A stretch of DNA of 64,000 bases from Planctomycetales bacterium ZRK34 (GTDB taxonomy: Bacteria > Planctomycetota > Phycisphaerae > Phycisphaerales > Zrk34): positions 5,577,850 to 5,641,849 of the forward strand of contig CP050848.1 of NCBI GenBank assembly GCA_014873095.1, written 5' to 3'. Shown piece after piece: positions 1 to 9,354 of this stretch. Under the pieces are notes generated by a model. The model did not search any database. It had not been told where the DNA came from and was given only the letters and a program-made list of their open reading frames with translations. Positions within the stretch are counted from its first letter, which is position 1. Every line of letters begins with the position of its first letter. Both the position numbers and the translations under genes were made by a program.

Positions 1-353
1 CCTACAACACCGAGCACAACATCACACCGCAGACGGTCCGCAAAGCGATCCGCCAGGGGCTCGAACTTGAAGTCCGCGCTCACAAGACCGCCCGCGAGGC
101 GATTCATGCCGACGAAGCCGAGTACGATCGCACGGAACTGATCGCCATGTTCGAACAGCAGATGCTCGAAGCCGCCGAGGCGCTGGAATTCGAAAAAGCC
201 GCCGCGCTGCGCGACCGTATCAAGCAGCTACAGGACGCCCCGGACATCGGCAAGCTCAAGGCCGGCGACGTCGCGCCGTCAAAAACCAAGGCCGGCACGC
301 CGGGCACGCGCGTCGTCAAAAAGACCAAACATAATCGGCGCAAGTCACGATGA
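1..353 (+). CDS. uvrB: UvrABC system protein B, C-terminal fragment
   Basis: This is the 3' end of UvrB, the DNA-damage-verifying helicase subunit of nucleotide excision repair; the 5' part lies outside the window. The open frame begins at base 3 and opens with YNTEHNITPQTVRKAI, the conserved stretch that follows helicase domain motif VI in UvrB. The last ~60 residues hold the UVR motif (EAAEALEFEKAAALRDRIKQL), the coiled-coil hairpin that contacts UvrC. A short basic tail ends with RRKSR. It converges on the sulfatase gene, with only 17 bases between the two stop codons and no clear terminator. Confidence 0.93.
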   Translation, partial: YNTEHNITPQTVRKAIRQGLELEVRAHKTAREAIHADEAEYDRTELIAMFEQQMLEAAEALEFEKAAALRDRIKQLQDAPDIGKLKAGDVAPSKTKAGTPGTRVVKKTKHNRRKSR

Positions 354-370
354 GCCGCCCGCTATCGTGA

Positions 371-2089
<1,719 letters not shown>

Positions 2090-2194
2090 GATGACCTCCC
2101 GAGACAGGTGACAAACAGCCTGTTGAATCAACGACATGACGGACCCGGTGATTGCCCTATCCCATGAATCGCCCGGTTGAATTATCATGATTGC

Positions 2195-4318
2195 ATGAAG
2201 CGTAACACACTGTTCTGGCGGAGCGTGATGCTGGGGGTCGCGCTGGGAATGGCTGTCGATGTCCAGGCCGCGGCCCCGACCGGGCTCATGTGCAATCTGA
2301 TCACCGGGCCAAATGTTCAGGTGCTCGATCCGGCGCCGCGTTTTACGTGGATTTCTCCGTTCAGCGAACAGACCGCCTACCAGATCGTGGTCGAAGACGA
2401 CGCCAGCCGCGCAGTGTGGGACTCCGGCAAGGTCGATTCATCCAAATCTGTGGCTGTGGCGTACGGCGGCAAGGCGCTGTCGCCTGATCAGACCTACGCC
2501 TGGCGTGTGCGCACATGGCAAGGCGATGCGTCCAGCGAATGGTCCGTCAAGCAGCGCGTCACGTTTACACCACCGGCCAATGACATCTACACCACGACGC
2601 GCCGACCGTTACGCGTGACGCCGACCCCGCCGACAAAGATCGTTCGCAAGAGTGATGCACACTGGTTTATCGACTTCGGCCGCGCAGCGTTCGGCACCAT
2701 CGAACTGACGCTCGATCAACCCGCCGCCGGCAAACTGACGATCCATCTCGGAGAAAAGACCAGCGACGACACGACCGTCGACCGCAAGCCCGGCGGCACG
2801 CTCCGCTATCGGGCTGTCACGTTGGATACGCAGCCGGGGCGTCACGTTTACCGCGTGACGATTCCGCCGGATCGTCGCAACACGCACGGGGCCGCCGTGC
2901 TGATGCCCAAAGACCTTTTCGAGGTGTTGCCTTTCCGCTATGTCGAAATCGAAGGCCTCAGCAAGCTCGAACCCGATGACATTCGTCAGCTTGCCGTGAC
3001 GTATCCGTTCGATGACGACGCTTGCGCCTTCGAGTCGTCGGACCCGACGCTCAACGCGGTGTGGGATCTGTGTCGATACACGATGAAGGCGACGAGTTTT
3101 CTCGGCGTGTATGTCGACGGCGACCGCGAGCGCATCCCGTACGAAGCCGACGCCTACATCAACCAGCTCGGACACTACGGCGTCGATCGTGAATACGCCA
3201 TGGCGCGTTACTCGCATGAATACCTGATGCGTCGTCCGACCTGGCCGACGGAGTGGATCCTGCACAGTGTGTTGATGGCCGAGGCCGATTGGATGTACAC
3301 CGGTGACCTGGCCTCCGCCCGGGCGCATTATGATGACCTCAAAGCCAAAACGCTATCCGCTCTGGCACGTGCCGATGGTTTGATCAGCACGCAGACCGGA
3401 AAGATGACACCGCAGGTGCTCGCCTCGGTCCACTTTAAAGGCAAGCTGCGCGACATCGTCGACTGGCCCACCACCGAGCGAGACGGTTACGACTTGCGAC
3501 CGATCAACACCGTCGTCAATGCATTCCACTACCGCGCCCTGCGCCACATGGCGAAACTCGCCGAGGCGCTGGGTCGTACGAACGAGGCGGCCGAATTCAA
3601 CCGGCAGGCCGAGAAAGTCTACACGGCGTTCAACGAAAAGCTGTTTGATCCGCAAACCGGTCTGTACATCGACGGCGAAGGCTCCAAGCACAGCTCGCAA
3701 CATGCAAACATGTTCGCCCTCGCGTTTGACCTGGCGCCGAAAGATCGTCGCCGCAAGGTCGCCGAGTTCGTCGCATCCAAGAACATGGCGTGCAGCGTCT
3801 ACGGGGCTCAATATCTGCTGGAGGCGCTCTACGAGGCCGACTTGGACGATGCAGCGCTGAACCTGATGCGATCCAAAGACATCCGAAGCTGGTACAACAT
3901 GATCCACGTCGGATCGACGGTCGCCCTGGAGGCGTGGGACATGAAGTTCAAGCCCAACCTCGACTGGAACCACGCCTGGGGCGCGGCCCCGGCCAACATC
4001 ATCCCCCGCTATCTCGTCGGCGTCCGCCCGCTGGAACCCGGATTCGCCAAGGCGTTGATCGCCCCGCAGCCCGGCCCGCTAAAGTCATTTAGCGCCAAGG
4101 TGCCCACCATCCGCGGTCCGATCACTGTCGATTACCAACAACACGGTGTTGGCTATGAGTTGCGTGTGAACCTGCCCGGCAATTGTCCCGGCCGCATCGT
4201 GCTTCCGTCGACAGCGAAACCGCTGCCGGTCAAACTCGACGGCAAGTCGATCGACGCGCCGGCGGGTCAGATCGATCATGTGACGCCCGGCGAGCATGTC
4301 GTCACCGTCGGTGGTTGA
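2195..4318 (+). CDS. Exported alpha-L-rhamnosidase-like glycoside hydrolase (GH78 type)
   Basis: A 707-residue protein starting at MKRNTLFW, with a signal peptide ending near DVQA-AAP. The N-terminal part is beta-rich with a fibronectin/rhamnosidase-N-like segment (PRFTWIS...QTAYQIVV...WDSGKV). The centre holds an (alpha/alpha)6-type catalytic region with DGDRERIPYEAD near residues 308-319, matching the GH78 signature in which the Glu of the R-E-R step is the expected general acid. The C-terminal part (EPGFAKALIAPQPG) resembles the beta-sandwich that closes GH78 enzymes. An upstream TTG at 2177 could extend the protein by six residues, but the ATG at 2195 gives the better signal peptide. Family is confident; substrate is inferred. 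Confidence 0.85.
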   Translation: MKRNTLFWRSVMLGVALGMAVDVQAAAPTGLMCNLITGPNVQVLDPAPRFTWISPFSEQTAYQIVVEDDASRAVWDSGKVDSSKSVAVAYGGKALSPDQTYAWRVRTWQGDASSEWSVKQRVTFTPPANDIYTTTRRPLRVTPTPPTKIVRKSDAHWFIDFGRAAFGTIELTLDQPAAGKLTIHLGEKTSDDTTVDRKPGGTLRYRAVTLDTQPGRHVYRVTIPPDRRNTHGAAVLMPKDLFEVLPFRYVEIEGLSKLEPDDIRQLAVTYPFDDDACAFESSDPTLNAVWDLCRYTMKATSFLGVYVDGDRERIPYEADAYINQLGHYGVDREYAMARYSHEYLMRRPTWPTEWILHSVLMAEADWMYTGDLASARAHYDDLKAKTLSALARADGLISTQTGKMTPQVLASVHFKGKLRDIVDWPTTERDGYDLRPINTVVNAFHYRALRHMAKLAEALGRTNEAAEFNRQAEKVYTAFNEKLFDPQTGLYIDGEGSKHSSQHANMFALAFDLAPKDRRRKVAEFVASKNMACSVYGAQYLLEALYEADLDDAALNLMRSKDIRSWYNMIHVGSTVALEAWDMKFKPNLDWNHAWGAAPANIIPRYLVGVRPLEPGFAKALIAPQPGPLKSFSAKVPTIRGPITVDYQQHGVGYELRVNLPGNCPGRIVLPSTAKPLPVKLDGKSIDAPAGQIDHVTPGEHVVTVGG

Positions 4319-4333
4319 CGTTAGTGTCGTAAT

Positions 4334-4906
4334 TCAATCACGCGGCTCGGCGTCATCGATATCCGCGGGGATGTTGGCCTGCAATCTGTCGGGCCAGTCC
4401 GGCGGCAAGTGGGCTTCGACGGTGTTGATTTCACGCAAGAGTCCCTGCAACGCCAGTTGCGACTCGGCCAGACGCTGCTCGACAACTGGTCGAATCGACG
4501 TGTGATAGAGCCCCGGCATCGGCTGCCAGCGATCATCCGCTCGGAAGGCGACGGCTTGCGTTTCACCTTGGGCATGGGCAATGAGCGTGTCGATCCATGC
4601 CGGCTTCAACACCAGCAGATCACACGACAGCAGCAGCAACCAGCCGGGTTGATCCATGTCGGCCAATGCGGCATGTAGCCCCCCGAGCGGGCCGCGCTCC
4701 GGGATGAGGTCCACGATCGTGTCGAGTCCTAAATCGTCATATTTTGCCGGAGATTCGGCCACAACCTTGATCACTGCGGCGATCGGGTTAGCCGCCTCGA
4801 CGAGACGCTGAATCATCGGCAGGCCGTCGAGAATCGCTCGCGCCTTGTCGCTGCCGAAGCGAGAACTGCGCCCCCCCGCGAGGATGTACACGGGCAGTTT
4901 GATCAT
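4334..4906 (-). CDS. mobA: Molybdenum cofactor guanylyltransferase MobA
   Basis: A 190-residue nucleotidyltransferase that joins GMP from GTP to molybdopterin to give the MGD form of the cofactor used by DMSO-reductase-family enzymes. The N-terminal nucleotide-binding signature reads ILAGGRSSRFGSDKA, followed by the conserved ERGPLGGLHAAL and a SCDLL stretch in which the Asp is expected to bind metal. It is the last gene of the moa/moe operon, and its ATG overlaps the mog/moaB stop by four bases (4903-4906). Its presence suggests the organism makes MGD-type rather than only Mo-MPT enzymes. Confidence 0.93.
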   Translation of the reverse strand: MIKLPVYILAGGRSSRFGSDKARAILDGLPMIQRLVEAANPIAAVIKVVAESPAKYDDLGLDTIVDLIPERGPLGGLHAALADMDQPGWLLLLSCDLLVLKPAWIDTLIAHAQGETQAVAFRADDRWQPMPGLYHTSIRPVVEQRLAESQLALQGLLREINTVEAHLPPDWPDRLQANIPADIDDAEPRD

Positions 4907-5433
4907 GTCGAGTCGACCTGACGAATGATGCGTCCGCGACCGTCGTCGACGACATTGCCGCGGAGCGTTTCGATGGCGTGCGGCAGTATGTCGAGCAAGG
5001 CCTCAAGTGACTCGGTCGCGCCGCGCTGCGAGCCGGGCAGGTTGATGATCAGTGTTCTGCCACAGACACCGGCGATGCCGCGCGACAGGTAGGCCCGGGG
5101 CGTCTTGGCGTAGCATCGCATACGCACCAGTTCCATCAGCCCGCTGTGCTCGCGCTCCAGCACGTCGGCCGTCGCCTCGGGGGTTACATCCCGTGGGGCG
5201 AGTCCTGTTCCACCGGTGGTCAACACCAGATCAATGGTCGGCTTGCACTCGCTCCATGTGATCAACTGACGGCTGATCAACGCCCGGTCGTCGGGCACGC
5301 ACGCGGTCTGGACAACGGCCGCGTCGAGTTGTTCCTGCAACATTTCCACCAGGGCGGGGCCAGAAGTGTCGGTTGTTTCACCTCGGCTGCACCGATCGCT
5401 GATCGTCGCCACGGCCGCTTGGATCGCGCTCAT
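4903..5433 (-). CDS. mog: Molybdopterin adenylyltransferase / MoaB-type protein (MogA/MoaB family)
   Basis: A 176-residue MoCF_biosynth-domain protein that adenylylates molybdopterin before molybdate insertion. Diagnostic segments are ATISDRCSRGETTDTSGP at the N-terminus, LTTGGTGLAPRDVTPEA, the LMELVRMRCYAKTP region and INLPGSQRGATESL. The length fits MogA/MoaB of about 170-195 residues. Sequence inspection does not separate MogA from MoaB; because it is the only stand-alone copy here and sits beside moeA it probably fills the Mog role. Its ATG overlaps the moaC stop by one base, and its stop overlaps mobA by four. Confidence 0.9.
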   Translation of the reverse strand: MSAIQAAVATISDRCSRGETTDTSGPALVEMLQEQLDAAVVQTACVPDDRALISRQLITWSECKPTIDLVLTTGGTGLAPRDVTPEATADVLEREHSGLMELVRMRCYAKTPRAYLSRGIAGVCGRTLIINLPGSQRGATESLEALLDILPHAIETLRGNVVDDGRGRIIRQVDST

Positions 5434-5924
5434 CAGGTGGTCTCCTTATACGCATGATAATCGCCGCGCGATCCGCCGGTCTTCTCCAGCAGACGCACGC
5501 GCTCGATGACCATCGCCCGGTCCATCGCCTTGCCCATATCGATGACTGTCAACGCCGCAACGGTGGCCGCCGTCAACGCTTCCATTTCGACGCCGGTCTT
5601 TGCGGTGGTCTGTGCCATCGCCTGCAGGTGAACGCCATCGTCCTCCACCGTCGCCTGCACATCCACCACATCCAGCGGCAGCGAATGACACAACGGAATC
5701 AACTCATCGGTTCGTTTGGCGGCCATGATCCCCGCCAGCCTCGCCGTCTCCAGCACATTGCCTTTGGCGACGGTGTCGTCACGGATCGCCTGAATCAGCG
5801 GCTGATTGCATCGCACACAGGCTTCGGCGACGGCCCGCCGCACCGTCGGCGATTTTTCTCCGACGTCGACCATGCGCGACTGGCCCGATTCATTCACATG
5901 CGTCAGCGAATGCTTCTGATTCAT
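5433..5924 (-). CDS. moaC: Cyclic pyranopterin monophosphate synthase MoaC
   Basis: A 163-residue enzyme that converts 3',8-cyclo-7,8-dihydro-GTP, made by MoaA, into cyclic pyranopterin monophosphate. The start is the ATG at 5922-5924, giving MNQKHSLTHVNESGQSRMVD as in other MoaC proteins; the frame continues upstream but that part lies inside moeA. Conserved blocks are AAKRTDELIPLCHSLPL, KTGVEMEALTA with the catalytic region, and DMGKAMDRAMVI ending in LLEKTGGSRGD. The start overlaps the moeA stop by four bases (ATGA), so translation is likely coupled. Confidence 0.95.
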   Translation of the reverse strand: MNQKHSLTHVNESGQSRMVDVGEKSPTVRRAVAEACVRCNQPLIQAIRDDTVAKGNVLETARLAGIMAAKRTDELIPLCHSLPLDVVDVQATVEDDGVHLQAMAQTTAKTGVEMEALTAATVAALTVIDMGKAMDRAMVIERVRLLEKTGGSRGDYHAYKETT

Positions 5925-7153
5925 GGGTTGGTGCTCCACGGATAAAACGCCCACGGGCCGGGGCCGCTCGCCTCGGGCGGCAATTCGACAAAACCATCGG
6001 ACGCTGCCGTCGAGACCACATCACCCGATCCCTGCGAGCGAATGAGTTCGACGGTGTCCGCACCCGTACGCCGCGCCGGACGCCACCAGTGCATCTTCAA
6101 CACGCGCGAGTCGGGGTTGGTGATGCGGACCAACACCGGGTGGTCTTCCGCCATGCGGCAACCAGCTATACGGCGCAGTACCGGAATCACCATTCGCCGC
6201 GCGGTGATCATGACCGACACCGGGTTGCCCGGCAGACCGAAGACCACCTGCCCCTTAGGGCCGATCGCGCCGAGTATGGGCTTGCCCGGCCGAATCGGCA
6301 GGCCATGAAAGATCACATCGCAGCCGGCCTGACGCACCACGCTCGGCACGTGATCGTGATCCCCCACCGAGACGCCGCCGGTGGCAATGACCGCATCGGA
6401 GCAATCCAACGCCTCGCCGAACGCCGCGGCCATCGTTTGCGGGTCGTCCGCGATGTGCTTCGGCTGTTGAGCGTCCACCCAGGGCAGCGTGTTGAGCATC
6501 GCCCAAAGTGACGGGCCGTTGGAATCACGCAACTGCCAGGGCTGAGGTTTCGACTCCGCCCCGAGTACCTCGTTGCCCGTCGTCAAGATCGTCACACGAA
6601 CGCGTCGTCTCACCGGCGCCTGGACATACCCGAAAGATGCCATCGCGCCGGCGACCGGCGAGGTGATGCAAGTCCCCGGTTCGGCGATGCGTGTTCCAGC
6701 GGGTGCGTTTTCACCACAACGACGAATGTTCGCGCCCGGCTGAATCTTCACCACCGGTACGCGCAGGCGGATGACTTCGGCTGTTTCTTCGACATCTTCG
6801 CGACGGATCACCACGTCGGCCTGCGCCGGGACTGCTCCGCCGGTGAATATCCGCACCGCATGGCCGGCCGCCAACTCGGGCGGCGCCTGCCCCGTGGCGA
6901 CTTCACCACAGACCGGCAGCGTCATATCGTCAGCCAGTTCATCACGCCGCACTGCATAACCATCCATCGCGCTGACATCACACGCCGGTGAAGGCCGATC
7001 CGTAACCACCGGTTCAGCCAGCACGCGCCCGCACGCATCGGCCAATGGCACATGCTCGGCGTCAACCGCTTGCAAGCGGTCTATCATCGCCGCCAGCGCC
7101 GATGAGGGATCATCGAAAGCGAACGGCTTCGAGGATGTCGAGCACGAATTCAT
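5921..7153 (-). CDS. moeA: Molybdopterin molybdotransferase MoeA
   Basis: A 410-residue MoeA that inserts molybdate into adenylylated molybdopterin. The N-terminal linker domain contains SAMDGYAVR, the next segment has FTGGAVPAQAD, and the MoCF-like domain has ILTTGNEV, the GGVSVGDHDHV motif and VFGLPGNPVSVMIT. The C-terminal beta-barrel region follows (residues ~335-410). Length is typical. It overlaps moaE upstream and moaC downstream by four bases each, within the molybdenum-cofactor operon. Confidence 0.95.
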   Translation of the reverse strand: MNSCSTSSKPFAFDDPSSALAAMIDRLQAVDAEHVPLADACGRVLAEPVVTDRPSPACDVSAMDGYAVRRDELADDMTLPVCGEVATGQAPPELAAGHAVRIFTGGAVPAQADVVIRREDVEETAEVIRLRVPVVKIQPGANIRRCGENAPAGTRIAEPGTCITSPVAGAMASFGYVQAPVRRRVRVTILTTGNEVLGAESKPQPWQLRDSNGPSLWAMLNTLPWVDAQQPKHIADDPQTMAAAFGEALDCSDAVIATGGVSVGDHDHVPSVVRQAGCDVIFHGLPIRPGKPILGAIGPKGQVVFGLPGNPVSVMITARRMVIPVLRRIAGCRMAEDHPVLVRITNPDSRVLKMHWWRPARRTGADTVELIRSQGSGDVVSTAASDGFVELPPEASGPGPWAFYPWSTNP

Positions 7154-7557
7154 CGGGTCGTCGTCTCCGCCTGATCGGTGAACACCGGCTGTTTCCAGAT
7201 CGGCACATCACGTTTCATCACATCGATGAACCAGTCCATGGCGGCCAGGGCTTCTTTGCGGTGAGCCGCGGCGATGCGCAATCGGAAGGAACACTGGCCT
7301 GTCGGTACATGCCCGCGGCTGTGCTCGACGCTCAGGCTGATCAACCCGAAGCGTTCGCAGGCCTGCTCGGCGAGTTTTCGCAATGACATCTTCGCCATCG
7401 GGTCATAGGTCTGGTAATGGAGTCCCTCGATGCCGCGGCCGCCCTCATCCGGTCGGACGATGCCTTCGAAATCGACCACGGCGCCAGCGCCGCCGGCCAG
7501 CAGCGCGATCGGCTCGCGCGGCAAAGGGCCATCGATGATCTGCACGTTGATGTTCAT
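7150..7557 (-). CDS. moaE: Molybdopterin synthase large subunit MoaE
   Basis: A 135-residue catalytic subunit of molybdopterin synthase, which adds dithiolene sulfur from MoaD thiocarboxylate to the precursor. Family marks are GAVVDFEGIVRPDEGG near the N-terminus, LHYQTYDPMA, the HRKEALAAMDWFIDVMK helix, and the active-site lysine context KRDVPIWKQPVF. Its start overlaps the moaD stop by four bases, which keeps the two partners of the heterotetramer together. Confidence 0.95.
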   Translation of the reverse strand: MNINVQIIDGPLPREPIALLAGGAGAVVDFEGIVRPDEGGRGIEGLHYQTYDPMAKMSLRKLAEQACERFGLISLSVEHSRGHVPTGQCSFRLRIAAAHRKEALAAMDWFIDVMKRDVPIWKQPVFTDQAETTTR

Positions 7558-7802
7558 CCGCCGCTCACCATACCGATTAACGCAATCTCATCGCGGGCTT
7601 CGACCGGGTGATCTTCGTCGACTAATTCGCAGTTGACGGCAAAACGTGAAGCGTCGAGTGTTTGGGCCACCGCCGGGCAGGCCTGCGCCAGCGCGAGGCG
7701 AAGGTCACGACAAGTTGCCTTGTCGTCATCGAGTTCGACCTCGACGGTGTCGCAAGCTGCCGCGGCGGCCTGCGGACCGAACAGTTTGATGGTCAGTCGC
7801 AT
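7554..7802 (-). CDS. moaD: Molybdopterin synthase sulfur-carrier subunit MoaD
   Basis: An 82-residue ubiquitin-fold sulfur carrier. The start chosen is MRLTIKLFGPQAAAA, the usual first beta-strand of MoaD, with GGAG upstream; the frame continues 14 codons further but this would overlap the preceding gene. The protein ends in MVSGG, the C-terminal Gly-Gly that is thiocarboxylated. Seven bases separate it from the upstream carboxymuconolactone-decarboxylase-like gene. Confidence 0.93.
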   Translation of the reverse strand: MRLTIKLFGPQAAAAACDTVEVELDDDKATCRDLRLALAQACPAVAQTLDASRFAVNCELVDEDHPVEARDEIALIGMVSGG

Positions 7803-7809
7803 CACGCGG

Positions 7810-8178
7810 TCAATCTCCATCCCCGGATGAGGCATTGTGATCATCCCGCAAAAACTGCTGTTTCGCCCAACTCCATGCGGCGACTGTGCGCGGAAACCCG
7901 ACGGTGTTCATCCCGAGCATGATCGCCTGTTCGATCTCCTCGCGGGTGGCGCCGGCCTGCGTGGCGCGGCGCACATGCGAGCGCAGGGCCGACTCGAGCC
8001 CGCCGCCGACGCAAATGCCGATCTTGATCAGGCAGCGGGTCTTGTCATCGAGCGGACCGATCTGATCGACCGTCTGTCCGATCTGCTGATGCGCCGCGGC
8101 AAGCTCCGGGAATCGCTCGGTGAACTGTTGAAATGTTTTGGGCAGCTTGCCGCCGCTGGGTGTTTTGTCATCCGCCAT
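7810..8178 (-). CDS. Carboxymuconolactone decarboxylase / AhpD-like family protein
   Basis: A 122-residue all-helical protein of the CMD family, inserted between moaA and moaD. The segment LDDKTRCLIKIGICVGGGLESALRSHVRRATQAGATREEIEQAIML follows the family pattern, here covered as residues ~42-90. The AhpD peroxidatic CxxC pair is absent: where AhpD has C-E-Y-C-x-x-H this protein has L-E-S-A-x-x-S-H, keeping only the Glu and His. This favours a non-peroxidase member. GGAGG lies upstream of the ATG, inside the end of moaA, and only three bases separate the genes. A role in cofactor synthesis is not established. Confidence 0.82.
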   Translation of the reverse strand: MADDKTPSGGKLPKTFQQFTERFPELAAAHQQIGQTVDQIGPLDDKTRCLIKIGICVGGGLESALRSHVRRATQAGATREEIEQAIMLGMNTVGFPRTVAAWSWAKQQFLRDDHNASSGDGD

Positions 8179-8181
8179 CGG

Positions 8182-9156
8182 TCAGCCTCCAATCATAGTC
8201 ATCGTCACGAAGCCGTTGACCGGGTGTTCAGCCTGCTTGTGCGAGAGTGCATCGTTGAGCATCCGATCAAGCAAGGCGCCGTCGAATCGAGGACGGATCG
8301 CCGCCATCAGCGAACCGGCCGGCTGATCCATCAGGCACGGGTACAGTGATCCGTCGGATGTGATGCGCAATCGATCGCAGGCTGCACAGAAGTTGCAGCT
8401 CATCGGCGTGATGAATCCGACGATGCCGGTCAGTCCGTCATGCAGGGTCACACGGCTGCAGCGAGCCGAACTTGCCCCCTGCTCCAGCGGCTCCCACCGG
8501 GCCACATGCGGCTGGAGCACGCGGCGCATCTCCGGCTCCGGCACGTAGCGATCAGCCCACTGATCCGCCAGCGGGCCCATCGGCATCAACTCGATGAACC
8601 GAATCGGCAGATCACGCTCGGCGGCGAATCGCACCAGTCGCGGCAGCTCGTGTTCATTCTGACCGCGCAGCACGACGGTGTTCAACTTGATCGAATCAAA
8701 CCCGGCGTCAAGCGCCGCATCGATGCCGTTGAGCACGCGGTGTAAACCATCGACACCAGTCATGGCTTTGAAACACTCACGATCCAGCGCGTCGAGGCTG
8801 ATGTTGATGCGGCGCATGCCTGCGCCCACGTACTCGGCGGCGCGACTGGCCAGTGAGAGACCATTGGTGGTCATGGCCAGCGGTTCGAGCTCGGGGATCG
8901 AGGCGGTGCGGGTGATGATTTCGAGCAGATCGGGGCGGGCGGTCGGATCGCCACCGGTCAGTCGCAGCTTGCGCAGCCCGTGATGATCGACGAGATGACG
9001 AACGAGGGATTCAAGCTCTGCGGGCGTCAGGGCCCCGGTGTGGTCGGTGTTGTGTAACCAGTCAGGACGGCAGTAGGTGCAGCGCATCTGGCAGGCCGGC
9101 GTCAGGGACAGACGCAGGTAGCGAATCGATCGGCCATGTCGGTCATGCAACAGCAT
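8182..9156 (-). CDS. moaA: GTP 3',8-cyclase MoaA (radical SAM)
   Basis: A 324-residue radical-SAM enzyme for the first step of molybdopterin synthesis. The start MLLHDRHGRSIRYLRLSLT is preferred over an upstream in-frame extension of 55 codons, because it matches the ~330-residue family length. The N-terminal cluster motif is C22-x3-C26-x2-C29 (CQMRCTYC). The C-terminal cluster is C257-x2-C260-x13-C274. The protein ends in Gly-Gly, required in MoaA. It is the first gene of the operon and is preceded by a sigma70-like promoter at 9282-9311 and a leader of about 120 bases. Confidence 0.94.
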   Translation of the reverse strand: MLLHDRHGRSIRYLRLSLTPACQMRCTYCRPDWLHNTDHTGALTPAELESLVRHLVDHHGLRKLRLTGGDPTARPDLLEIITRTASIPELEPLAMTTNGLSLASRAAEYVGAGMRRINISLDALDRECFKAMTGVDGLHRVLNGIDAALDAGFDSIKLNTVVLRGQNEHELPRLVRFAAERDLPIRFIELMPMGPLADQWADRYVPEPEMRRVLQPHVARWEPLEQGASSARCSRVTLHDGLTGIVGFITPMSCNFCAACDRLRITSDGSLYPCLMDQPAGSLMAAIRPRFDGALLDRMLNDALSHKQAEHPVNGFVTMTMIGG

Positions 9157-9281
9157 GGGCGTTGAATATCCGAGGTTCGAGGCGCTGGTGGTGTTCACAA
9201 TGCGCTGACGGACTGACTTTACCCGCAACTTCCGGGTAGTGGCAACTTCGACGCCATTGTCGAGTGTCACAGCACGCAGGC

Positions 9282-9311
9282 AGCATAGCGCCGCCCGCTC
9301 GCACGGGTCAA
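9282..9311 (-). promoter_or_regulatory. Sigma70-like promoter of the molybdenum-cofactor operon
   Basis: Read on the minus strand, TTGACC (9311-9306) and TATGCT (9287-9282) are separated by 18 bases, a good housekeeping-type pair. Transcription would begin near 9275, leaving a leader of about 120 bases before moaA. The leader contains a hairpin with arms TACCCG/CGGGTA (9220-9238), but no clear match to the known Moco riboswitch was recognised. Confidence 0.55.
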
Positions 9312-9354
9312 CAATCCGCACGATGAATCGGCGTCCATCGCCCCGCCTGTCGCA

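Noticed and set aside
9157..9275. Moco riboswitch upstream of moaA
   Set aside because: Location is right, but the conserved Moco-motif bases could not be found by eye, so it is reported only as a leader hairpin.
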